DNA of 64,000 nucleotides from Eutreptiella sp. 'Long Island Sound 2002' (taxonomy: Eukaryota > Euglenozoa > Euglenophyceae > Eutreptiales > Eutreptiaceae), in NCBI GenBank assembly GCA_964036045.1, contig CAXIWF010000715.1:310001-374000 (forward strand), written 5' to 3'. The notes under the pieces are model-generated. The model was not told where the DNA came from and did no database searches. It worked only from the letters and a program-made list of their open reading frames with translations. The translations under genes and the position numbers were made by a program. Below are positions 1-10,645 of the stretch, in pieces. How positions within the stretch are numbered: the stretch's first letter is position 1; each line of letters starts with the position of its first letter.

Positions 1-317
1 GGAAAATTCTCAGAAAATTCTCAGAAAATTCTCGGAAAATTGACGGAAAATTCTCGGAAAATTCTCGGAAAATTCTCGGAAAATTCTCGGAAAATTCTCG
101 GAAAGTTCTCGGAAAATTCTCGGAAAATTCTCGGAAAATTCTCGGAAAATTCTCGGAAAATTCTCAGAAAATTCTCGGAAAATTCTCGGAAAATTCTCGG
201 AAAATTCTCGGAAAATTCTCGGAAAATTCTCGGAAAATTCTCGGAAAATTCTCGGAAAATTCTCGGAAAATTCTCGGAAAATTCTCGGAAAATTTTCGGA
301 AAATTCTCGGAAAATTC

Positions 318-802
318 TTCGAAAATTGACGGAAAATTCTCGGAAAATTCTCAGAAAATTCTCGGAAAATTCTCGGAAAATTCTCGGAAAATTCTCGGAA
401 AATTTTGGGAAAATTCTCGGAAAATTCTCAGAAAATTCTCGGAAAATTCTCGGAAAATTCTCGGAAAATTCTCGGAAAATTCTCGGAAAATTCTCGGAAA
501 ATTCTCGGAAAATTCTCGGAAATTCTCGGATAATTCTCGGAAAATTCTCGGAAAATTCTTGGAAAATTCTCGGAAAATTCTCGGAAAATTCTCGGAAAAT
601 TCTCGGAAAATTCTCGGAAAATTCTCGGAAAATTCTCGGAAAATTCTCGGAAAATTCTCGCAAAGTTCTCGGAAAATTCTCGGAAAATTCTCGGAAAATT
701 CTCGGAAAATTCTCGGAAAATTCTCGGAAAATTCTCGGAAAATTCTCGGAAAATTCTCGGAAAAGTCTCAGAAAATTCTCAGAAAATTCTCGGAAGTTTG
801 AC
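318..802 (+). repeat. Head element H, copy 1
   Basis: The element runs from a TTCGAA junction (318-323) to a GGAAGTTTGAC monomer (792-802). In between it carries a TTTTGGG variant, a 10-bp monomer GGAAATTCTC followed by GGATAATTCTC (about 516-536), a TTGG monomer and a GCAAAG monomer. The spacing from junction to final monomer is 474 bp, the same as in copies 2, 3 and 6. It is the most distinctive compound marker in the array, and eight copies divide the window into blocks. Confidence 0.88.
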
Positions 803-2353
803 GGAAAATTGACGGAAAATTCTCGGAAAATTCTCGGAAAATTCTCGGAAAATTCTCGGAAAATTCTCGGAAAATTCTCGGAAAATTCTCGGAAAGTTCT
901 CGGAAAATTCTCGGAAAATTCTCGGAAAATTCTCGGAAAATTCTCGGAAAAGTCTCGGAAAATTGTCGGAAAATTCTCGGAAAATTCTTGGAAAATTCTC
1001 AGAAAATTCTCGGAAAATTCTCGGAAAATTCTCGGAAAATTCTCGGAAAATTCTCGGAAAATTCTCCCAAAGTTCTCGGAATATTCTCGGAAAATTCTCG
1101 GAAAATTCTCGGAAAATTCTCGGAAAATTCTCGGAAAATTCTCGGAAAATTCTCGGAAAATTCTCGGAAAATTCTCGGAAAATTCTCGGAAAATTCTCAG
1201 AAAATTCTCGGAAAATTCTCGGAAAATTCTCGGAAAATTCTCGGAAAATTCTCGGAAAATTCTCGGAAAGTTCTCGGAAAATTCTCGGAAAATTCTCGGA
1301 AAATTCTCGGAAAATTCTCGGAAAATTCTCGGAAAATTCTCGGAAAATTCTCGGAAAATTCTCGGAAAATTCTCCCAAAGTTCTCGGAATATTCTCGGAA
1401 AATTCTCGGAAAATTCTCGGAAAATTCTCGGAAAATTCTCGGAAAATTCTCGGAAAATTCTCGGAAAATTCTCGGAAAATTCTCGGAAAATTCTCGGAAA
1501 ATTCTCAGAAAATTCTCGGAAAATTCTCGGAAAATTCTCGGAAAATTCTCAGAAAATTCTCGGAAAATTCTCGGAAAGTTCTCGGAAAATGCTCGGAAAA
1601 TTCTCGGAAAATTCTCGGAAAGTTCTCGGAAAATTCTCGGAAAATTCTCGGAAAATTCTCGGAAAATTCTCAGAAAATTCTCGGAAAATTCTCGGAAAAT
1701 TCTCGGAAAATTCTCGGAAAATTCTCGGAAAATTCTCGGAAAATTCTTGGAAAATTCTCGGAAAATTCTCGGAAAATTCTCGGAAAATTCTCCGAAAATT
1801 CTCGGAAAATTCTCGGAAAATTCTCGGAAAATTCTCGGAAAATTCTCGCAAAGTTCTCGGAAAATTCTCGGAAAATTCTCGGAAAATTGACGGAAAATTC
1901 TCGGAAAATTCTCGGAAAATTCTCAGAAAATTTTCGGAAAATTCTCGGAAAATTCTCGGAAAATTCTCAGAAAATTCTCGGAAAATTCTCGGAAAATTCT
2001 CGGAAAATTCTCGGAAAATTCTCGGAAAATTCTCGGAAAATTCTCGGAAAATTCTCGGAAAATTCTCGGAAAATTCTCGCAAAGTTCTCGGAAAATTCTC
2101 GGAAAATTCTCGGAAAATTCTCGGAAAATTCTTGGAAAATTCTCGGAAAATTCTCGGAAAATTCTCGGAAAATTCTCGGAAAATTCTCGGAAAATTCTCG
2201 GAAAATTCTCGGAAAATTCTCGGAAAATTCTCGGAAAATTCTCGGAAAATTCTCGGAAAATTCTCGGAAAATTTTCGGAAAATTCTCGGAAAATTCTCGG
2301 AAAATTGACGGAAAATTCTCAGAAAATTCTCGGAAAATTTTCGGAAAATTCTC

Positions 2354-2408
2354 GGAAAATTTTTAGAAAATTCTCGGAAAATTCTCGGAAAGTTCTCGGA
2401 AAATTGAC
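2354..2408 (+). repeat. T element (five-monomer TTTTTAG signature), copy 1
   Basis: Five consecutive monomers: GGAAAATTTTT, AGAAAATTCTC, GGAAAATTCTC, GGAAAGTTCTC and GGAAAATTGAC, followed by CG. The TAG at 2364-2366 is one of the few non-TGA stops in the array. The same 55-bp signature recurs at 8952, 17362, 18363, 20476, 47207, 48175 and 50287, so it marks homologous positions between blocks. Confidence 0.88.
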
Positions 2409-2650
2409 CGAAAATTCTCGGAAAATTCTCGGAAAACTCTCGGAAAATTCTCGGAAAATTCTCAGAAAATTCTCAGAAAATTCTCGGAAAATTCTCGGAA
2501 AATTCTCGGAAAATTCTCGGAAAATTGACGGAAAATTCTCGGAAAATTCTCGGAAAATTCTCGGAAAATTCTCGGAAAATTCTCGGAAAGTTCTCGGAAA
2601 ATTCTCGGAAAATTCTCGGAAAATTCTCGGAAAATTCTCGGAAAAGTCTC

Positions 2651-3002
2651 GGAAAATTGTCGGAAAATTCTCGGAAAATTCTTGGAAAATTCTCAGAAAA
2701 TTCTCGGAAAATTCTCGGAAAATTCTCGGAAAATTCTCGGAAAATTCTCGGAAAATTCTCGGAAAGTTCTCGGAAAATTCTCGGAAAATTCTCGGAAAAT
2801 TCTCGGAAAATTCTCGGAAAAGTCTCGGAAAATTGTCGGAAAATTCTCGGAAAATTCTTGGAAAATTCTCAGAAAATTCTCGGAAAATTCTCGGAAAATT
2901 CTCGGAAAATTCTCGGAAAATTCTCGGAAAATTCTCCCAAAGTTCTCGGAATATTCTCGGAAAATTCTCGGAAAATTCTCGGAAAATTCTCGGAAAATTC
3001 TC
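2651..3002 (+). repeat. 176-bp (16-monomer) doublet in B1
   Basis: Two GGAAAATTGTC monomers, each preceded by GGAAAAGTCTC and followed by the TTGG and AGAAAA variants, start at 2651 and 2827, exactly 176 bp apart. The same doublet, again at 176 bp, occurs in B2 and within the 726-bp units. The right limit is set at two unit lengths and is approximate. Confidence 0.75.
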
Positions 3003-4179
3003 GGAAAATTCTCGGAAAATTCTCGGAAAATTCTCGGAAAATTCTCGGAAAATTCTCGGAAAATTCTCAGAAAATTCTCGGAAAATTCTCGGAAAATTCT
3101 CGGAAAATTCTCGGAAAATTCTCGGAAAATTCTCGGAAAGTTCTCGGAAAATTCTCGGAAAATTCTCGGAAAATTCTCGGAAAATTCTCGGAAAATTCTT
3201 GGAAAATTCTCGGAAAATTCTCGGAAAATTCTTGGAAAATTCTCAGAAAATTCTCGGAAAATTCTCGGAAAATTCTCGGAAAATTCTCAGAAAATTCTCG
3301 GAAAATTCTCGGAAAGTTCTCGGAAAATGCTCGGAAAATTCTCGGAAAATTCTCGGAAAGTTCTCGGAAAATTCTCGGAAAATTCTCGGAAAATTCTCGG
3401 AAAATTCTCAGAAAATTCTCGGAAAATTCTCGGAAAATTCTCGGAAAATTCTCGGAAAATTCTCGGAAAATTCTCGGAAAATTCTCCCAAAGTTCTCGGA
3501 ATATTCTCGGAAAATTCTCGGAAAATTCTCGGAAAATTCTCGGAAAATTCTCGGAAAATTCTCGGAAAATTCTCGGAAAATTCTCGGAAAATTCTCGGAA
3601 AATTCTCGGAAAATTCTCAGAAAATTCTCGGAAAATTCTCGGAAAATTCTCGGAAAATTCTCGGAAAATTCTCGGAAAATTCTCGGAAAGTTCTCGGAAA
3701 ATTCTCGGAAAATTCTCGGAAAATTCTCGGAAAATTCTCGGAAAATTCTCGGAAAATTCTCGGAAAATTCTCGGAAAATTCTTGGAAAATTCTCAGAAAA
3801 TTCTCCGAAAATTCTCGGAAAATTCTCGGAAAATTCTCAGAAAATTCTCGGAAAATTCTCGGAAAGTTCTCGGAAAATGCTCGGAAAATTCTCGGAAAAT
3901 TCTCGGAAAGTTCTCGGAAAATTCTCGGAAAATTCTCGGAAAATTCTCGGAAAATTCTCAGAAAATTCTCGGAAAATTCTCGGAAAATTCTCGGAAAATT
4001 CTCGGAAAATTCTCGGAAAATTCTCGGAAAATTTTCGGAAAATTCTCGGAAAATTCTCGGAAAATTCTCAGAAAATTCTCGGAAAATTCTCGGAAAATTC
4101 TCGGAAAATTCTCGGAAAATTCTCGGAAAATTCTCGGAAAATTCTCGGAAAATTGACGGAAAATTCTCGGAAAATTCTC

Positions 4180-6367
4180 GCAAAGTTCTCGGAAAATTCT
4201 CGGAAAATTCTCGGAAAATTCTCGGAAAATTCTCGGAAAATTCTCGGAAAATTCTCGGAAAATTCTCGGAAAATTCTCGGAAAATTCTCGGAAAATTCTC
4301 GGAAAATTCTCGGAAAATTCTCGGAAAATTCTCGGAAAATTCTCGGAAAATTCTCGGAAAATTCTCGCAAAGTTCTCGGAAAATTCTCGGAAAATTCTCG
4401 GAAAATTCTCGGAAAATTCTCGGAAAATTCTCGGAAAATTCTCGGAAAATTCTCGCAAAGTTCTCGGAAAATTCTCGGAAAATTCTCGGAAAATTCTCGG
4501 AAAATTCTCGGAAAATTCTCGCAAAGTTCTCGGAAAATTCTCGGAAAATTCTCGGAAAATTCTCGGAAAATTCTCGGAAAATTCTCGGAAAATTCTCGGA
4601 AAATTCTCGGAAAATTCTCGGAAAATTCTCGGAAAATTCTCGGAAAATTCTCGCAAAGTTCTCGGAAAATTCTCGGAAAATTCTCGGAAAATTCTCGGAA
4701 AATTCTCGGAAAATTCTCGGAAAATTCTCGGAAAATTCTCGGAAAATTCTCGGAAAATTCTCGGAAAATTCTCGGAAAATTCTCGGAAAATTCTCGGAAA
4801 ATTCTCGGAAAATTTTCGGAAAATTCTCGGAAAATTCTCGCAAAGTTCTCGGAAAATTCTCGGAAAATTCTCGGAAAATTCTCGGAAAATTCTCGGAAAA
4901 ATCTCGGAAAATTCTCGGAAAATTGACGGAAAATTCTCGGAAAATTCTCGCAAAGTTCTCGGAAAATTCTCGGAAAATTCTCGGAAAATTCTCGCAAAGT
5001 TCTCGGAAAATTCTCGGAAAATTCTCGGAAAATTCTCGGAAAATTCTCGGAAAATTCTCGCAAAGTTCTCGGAAAAATCTCGGAAAATTCTCGGAAAATT
5101 GACGGAAAATTCTCGGAAAATTCTCGCAAAGTTCTCGGAAAATTCTCGGAAAATTCTCGGAAAATTCTCGCAAAGTTCTCGGAAAATTCTCGGAAAATTC
5201 TCGGAAAATTCTCGGAAAATTCTCGGAAAATTCTCGCAAAGTTCTCGGAAAATTCTCGGAAAATTCTCGGAAAATTCTCGGAAAATTCTCGGAAAATTCT
5301 CGGAAAATTCTCGGAAAATTCTCGGAAAATTCTCGGAAAATTCTCGGAAAATTCTCGGAAAATTCTCGCAAAGTTCTCGGAAAATTCTCGGAAAATTCTC
5401 GGAAAATTCTCGGAAAATTCTCGGAAAATTCTCGGAAAATTCTCGGAAAATTCTCGGAAAATTCCCGGAAAATTCTCGGAAAATTCTCGGAAAATTCTCG
5501 GAAAATTCTCGGAAAATTCTCGGAAAATTCTCGGAAAATTCTCGGAAAATTTTCGGAAAATTCTCGGAAAATTCTCGCAAAGTTCTCGGAAAATTCTCGG
5601 AAAATTCTCGGAAAATTCTCGGAAAATTCTCGGAAAAATCTCGGAAAATTCTCGGAAAATTGACGGAAAATTCTCGGAAAATTCTCGCAAAGTTCTCGGA
5701 AAATTCTCGGAAAATTCTCGGAAAATTCTCGGAAAATTCTCGGAAAATTCTCGGAAAATTCTCGGAAAATTCTCGGAAAATTCTCGGAAAATTCTCGGAA
5801 AATTCTCGGAAAATTCTCGGAAAATTCTCGGAAAATTCTCGGAAAATTCTCGGAAAATTCTCGGAAAATTCTCGGAAAATTCTCGCAAAGTTCTCGGAAA
5901 ATTCTCGGAAAATTCTCGGAAAATTCTCGGAAAATTCTCGGAAAATTCTCGGAAAATTCTCGGAAAATTCTCGGAAAATTCTCGGAAAATTCTCGGAAAA
6001 TTCTCGGAAAATTCTCGGAAAATTCTCGGAAAATTCTCGGAAAATTCTCGGAAAATTCTCGGAAAATTCTCGGAAAATTCTCGCAAAGTTCTCGGAAAAT
6101 TCTCGGAAAATTCTCGGAAAATTCTCGGAAAATTCTCGGAAAATTCTCGGAAAATTCTCGGAAAATTCTCGGAAAATTCTCGGACAATTCTCGGAAAATT
6201 CTCGGAAAATTCTCGGAAAATTCTCGGAAAATTCTCGGAAATTTTCGGATAATTCTCGGAAAATTCTCGGAAAATTCTCGGAAAATTCTCGGAAAATTCT
6301 CGGAAAATTCTCGGAAAATTCTCGGAAATTTCTCGGAAAATTCTCGGAAAATTCTCGCAAAGTTCTC
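4180..6367 (+). repeat. GCAAAGTTCTC-rich domain of B1
   Basis: In this stretch the linked double variant GCAAAGTTCTC recurs at 4180, 4367, 4455, 4521, 4653, 4840, 4950, 4994, 5060, 5126, 5170, 5236, 5368, 5577, 5687, 5885, 6083 and 6357. All spacings are multiples of 11 (44 to 209 bp) except the last, which contains a 10-bp monomer. The CCAAAG, TTGG and ATGCTC variants of the left half are absent. The triplet 4950, 4994, 5060 repeats at 5126, 5170, 5236, and the GAC monomers at 4925 and 5101 repeat with it, which shows a local 176-bp duplication. Confidence 0.85.
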
Positions 6368-6483
6368 GGAAAATTCTCGGAAAATTCTCGGAAAATTCTC
6401 GGAAAATTCTCGGAAAATTCTCGGAAAATTCTCGGAAAATTCTCGGAAAATTCTCGGAAAATTCTCAGAAAATTCTCGGAAAA
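6182..6483 (+). repeat. X unit, single copy in B1
   Basis: The order is GGACAATTCTC (6182), a 10-bp monomer GGAAATTTTC followed by GGATAATTCTC, then GGAAATTTCTC, GCAAAGTTCTC (6357) and AGAAAATTCTC. This module is single here but is amplified to four copies at 10646-12088. It precedes the block boundary, as it does in B2 and in the later blocks. Confidence 0.8.
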
Positions 6484-6926
6484 TTGACGGAAAATTCTCG
6501 GAAAATTCTCGGAAAATTCTCGGAAAATTCTCGGAAAATTCTCGGAAAATTCTCGGAAAATTCTCGGAAAGTTCTCGGAAAATTCTCGGAAAATTCTCGG
6601 AAAATTCTCGGAAAATTCTCAGAAAATTCTCAGAAAATTCTCGGAAAATTGACGGAAAATTCTCGGAAAATTCTCGGAAAATTCTCGGAAAATTCTCGGA
6701 AAATTCTCGGAAAGTTCTCGGAAAATTCTCGGAAAATTCTCGGAAAATTCTCGGAAAATTCTCGGAAAATTCTCAGAAAATTCTCGGAAAATTCTCGGAA
6801 AATTCTCGGAAAATTCTCGGAAAATTCTCGGAAAATTCTCGGAAAATTCTCGGAAAATTCTCGGAAAATTCTCGGAAAATTCTCGGAAAATTCTCGGAAA
6901 ATTTTCGGAAAATTCTCGGAAAATTC

Positions 6927-7411
6927 TTCGAAAATTGACGGAAAATTCTCGGAAAATTCTCAGAAAATTCTCGGAAAATTCTCGGAAAATTCTCGGAAAA
7001 TTCTCGGAAAATTTTGGGAAAATTCTCGGAAAATTCTCAGAAAATTCTCGGAAAATTCTCGGAAAATTCTCGGAAAATTCTCGGAAAATTCTCGGAAAAT
7101 TCTCGGAAAATTCTCGCAAAATTCTCGGAAATTCTCGGATAATTCTCGGAAAATTCTCGGAAAATTCTTGGAAAATTCTCGGAAAATTCTCGGAAAATTC
7201 TCGGAAAATTCTCGGAAAATTCTCGGAAAATTCTCGGAAAATTCTCGGAAAATTCTCGGAAAATTCTCGCAAAGTTCTCGGAAAATTCTCGGAAAATTCT
7301 CGGAAAATTCTCGGAAAATTCTCGGAAAATTCTCGGAAAATTCTCGGAAAATTCTCGGAAAATTCTCGGAAAAGTCTCAGAAAATTCTCAGAAAATTCTC
7401 GGAAGTTTGAC
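6927..7411 (+). repeat. Head element H, copy 2
   Basis: TTCGAA lies at 6927-6932 and GGAAGTTTGAC at 7401-7411, with 474 bp spacing as in copy 1. A private difference is a GCAAAATTCTC monomer just before the 10-bp monomer (about 7115-7125). Confidence 0.88.
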
Positions 7412-8951
7412 GGAAAATTGACGGAAAATTCTCGGAAAATTCTCGGAAAATTCTCGGAAAATTCTCGGAAAATTCTCGGAAAATTCTCGGAAAATTCTCG
7501 GAAAGTTCTCGGAAAATTCTCGGAAAATTCTCGGAAAATTCTCGGAAAATTCTCGGAAAAGTCTCGGAAAATTGTCGGAAAATTCTCGGAAAATTCTTGG
7601 AAAATTCTCAGAAAATTCTCGGAAAATTCTCGGAAAATTCTCGGAAAATTCTCGGAAAATTCTCGGAAAATTCTCCCAAAGTTCTCGGAATATTCTCGGA
7701 AAATTCTCGGAAAATTCTCGGAAAATTCTCGGAAAATTCTCGGAAAATTCTCGGAAAATTCTCGGAAAATTCTCGGAAAATTCTCGGAAAATTCTCAGAA
7801 AATTCTCGGAAAATTCTCGGAAAATTCTCGGAAAATTCTCGGAAAATTCTCGGAAAATTCTCGGAAAGTTCTCGGAAAATTCTCGGAAAATTCTCGGAAA
7901 ATTCTCGGAAAATTCTCGGAAAATTCTCGGAAAATTCTCGGAAAATTCTCGGAAAATTCTCGGAAAATTCTCCCAAAGTTCTCGGAATATTCTCGGAAAA
8001 TTCTCGGAAAATTCTCGGAAAATTCTCGGAAAATTCTCGGAAAATTCTCGGAAAATTCTCGGAAAATTCTCGGAAAATTCTCGGAAAATTCTCGGAAAAT
8101 TCTCAGAAAATTCTCGGAAAATTCTCGGAAAATTCTCGGAAAATTCTCAGAAAATTCTCGGAAAATTCTCGGAAAGTTCTCGGAAAATGCTCGGAAAATT
8201 CTCGGAAAATTCTCGGAAAGTTCTCGGAAAATTCTCGGAAAATTCTCGGAAAATTCTCGGAAAATTCTCAGAAAATTCTCGGAAAATTCTCGGAAAATTC
8301 TCGGAAAATTCTCGGAAAATTCTCGGAAAATTCTCGGAAAATTCTTGGAAAATTCTCGGAAAATTCTCGGAAAATTCTCGGAAAATTCTCCGAAAATTCT
8401 CGGAAAATTCTCGGAAAATTCTCGGAAAATTCTCGGAAAATTCTCGCAAAGTTCTCGGAAAATTCTCGGAAAATTCTCGGAAAATTGACGGAAAATTCTC
8501 GGAAAATTCTCGGAAAATTCTCAGAAAATTTTCGGAAAATTCTCGGAAAATTCTCGGAAAATTCTCAGAAAATTCTCGGAAAATTCTCGGAAAATTCTCG
8601 GAAAATTCTCGGAAAATTCTCGGAAAATTCTCGGAAAATTCTCGGAAAATTCTCGGAAAATTCTCGGAAAATTCTCGCAAAGTTCTCGGAAAATTCTCGG
8701 AAAATTCTCGGAAAATTCTCGGAAAATTCTTGGAAAATTCTCGGAAAATTCTCGGAAAATTCTCGGAAAATTCTCGGAAAATTCTCGGAAAATTCTCGGA
8801 AAATTCTCGGAAAATTCTCGGAAAATTCTCGGAAAATTCTCGGAAAATTCTCGGAAAATTCTCGGAAAATTTTCGGAAAATTCTCGGAAAATTCTCGGAA
8901 AATTGACGGAAAATTCTCAGAAAATTCTCGGAAAATTTTCGGAAAATTCTC

Positions 8952-9006
8952 GGAAAATTTTTAGAAAATTCTCGGAAAATTCTCGGAAAGTTCTCGGAAA
9001 ATTGAC
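8952..9006 (+). repeat. T element, copy 2
   Basis: The same five-monomer signature as at 2354, offset 6,598 bp, with TAG at 8962-8964 and a closing GGAAAATTGAC followed by CG. Confidence 0.88.
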
Positions 9007-9248
9007 CGAAAATTCTCGGAAAATTCTCGGAAAATTCTCGGAAAATTCTCGGAAAATTCTCAGAAAATTCTCAGAAAATTCTCGGAAAATTCTCGGAAAA
9101 TTCTCGGAAAATTCTCGGAAAATTGACGGAAAATTCTTGGAAAATTCTCGGAAAATTCTCGGAAAATTCTCGGAAAATTCTCGGAAAGTTCTCGGAAAAT
9201 TCTCGGAAAATTCTCGGAAAATTCTCGGAAAATTCTCGGAAAAGTCTC

Positions 9249-9600
9249 GGAAAATTGTCGGAAAATTCTCGGAAAATTCTTGGAAAATTCTCAGAAAATT
9301 CTCGGAAAATTCTCGGAAAATTCTCGGAAAATTCTCGGAAAATTCTCGGAAAATTCTCGGAAAGTTCTCGGAAAATTCTCGGAAAATTCTCGGAAAATTC
9401 TCGGAAAATTCTCGGAAAAGTCTCGGAAAATTGTCGGAAAATTCTCGGAAAATTCTTGGAAAATTCTCAGAAAATTCTCGGAAAATTCTCGGAAAATTCT
9501 CGGAAAATTCTCGGAAAATTCTCGGAAAATTCTCCCAAAGTTCTCGGAATATTCTCGGAAAATTCTCGGAAAATTCTCGGAAAATTCTCGGAAAATTCTC
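9249..9600 (+). repeat. 176-bp doublet in B2
   Basis: GGAAAATTGTC monomers at 9249 and 9425 are exactly 176 bp apart and correspond to 2651 and 2827 at offset 6,598. The right limit is approximate. Confidence 0.75.
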
Positions 9601-10645
9601 GGAAAATTCTCGGAAAATTCTCGGAAAATTCTCGGAAAATTCTCGGAAAATTCTCGGAAAATTCTCGGAAAATTCTCAGAAAATTCTCGGAAAATTCTCG
9701 GAAAATTCTCGGAAAATTCTCGGAAAATTCTCGGAAAATTCTCGGAAAGTTCTCGGAAAATTCTCGGAAAATTCTCGGAAAATTCTCGGAAAATTCTCGG
9801 AAAATTCTCGGAAAATTCTCGGAAAATTCTCGGAAAATTCTTGGAAAATTCTCAGAAAATTCTCGGAAAATTCTCGGAAAATTCTCGGAAAATTCTCAGA
9901 AAATTCTCGGAAAATTCTCGGAAAGTTCTCGGAAAATGCTCGGAAAATTCTCGGAAAATTCTCGGAAAGTTCTCGGAAAATTCTCGGAAAATTCTCGGAA
10001 AATTCTCGGAAAATTTTCGGAAAATTCTCGGAAAATTCTCGCAAAGTTCTCGGAAAATTCTCGGAAAATTCTCGGAAAATTCTCGGAAAATTCTCGGAAA
10101 AATCTCGGAAAATTCTCGGAAAATTGACGGAAAATTCTCGGAAAATTCTCGCAAAGTTCTCGGAAAATTCTCGGAAAATTCTCGGAAAATTCTCGGAAAA
10201 TTCTCGGAAAATTCTCGGAAAATTCTCGGAAAATTCTCGGAAAATTCTCGGAAAATTCTCGGAAAATTCTCGGAAAATTCTCGGAAAATTCTCGGAAAAT
10301 TCTCGGAAAATTCTCGGAAAATTCTCGGAAAATTCTCGGAAAATTCTCGGAAAATTCTCGCAAAGTTCTCGGAAAATTCTCGGAAAATTCTCGGAAAATT
10401 CTCGGAAAATTCTCGGAAAATTCTCGGAAAATTCTCGGAAAATTCTCGGAAAATTCTCGGAAAATTCTCGGAAAATTCTCGGAAAATTCTCGGAAAATTC
10501 TCGGAAAATTCTCGGAAAATTCTCGGAAAATTCTCGGAAAATTCTCGCAAAGTTCTCGGAAAATTCTCGGAAAATTCTCGGAAAATTCTCGGAAAATTCT
10601 CGGAAAATTCTCGGAAAATTCTCGGAAAATTCTCGGAAAATTCTC

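Larger units (their letters stand above)
1..6609 (+). repeat. Higher-order block B1 (left end at window edge)
   Basis: This is the first block of the window, repeated with the same variant order from 6610 onward. Correspondence holds at offset 6,609 (for example 318 to 6927 and 792 to 7401), then at 6,598 after one monomer difference between about 1375 and 1549 (28 monomers between two CCAAAGTTCTC markers here, 27 in B2). The left half (to about 4.1 kb) is rich in CCAAAG, TTGG, GTCTC and ATGCTC variants. The right half (4.18-6.36 kb) is dominated by GCAAAGTTCTC. Homology with B2 breaks down after about 3.3 kb and resumes near the 3' end. The true left boundary may lie outside the window. Confidence 0.85.

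Noticed and set aside
2273-2283. Rho-independent terminators or hairpins
   Set aside because: The consensus is not self-complementary. The only palindrome is 10 bp with no loop or T-tract context, and no gene precedes it.
2403-2408. TTGACC as a plant W-box, and GGAAAATTC as a Rel/NF-kB-like site
   Set aside because: Short matches generated by the monomer and its variants, with no promoter context. They do not support a regulatory call.
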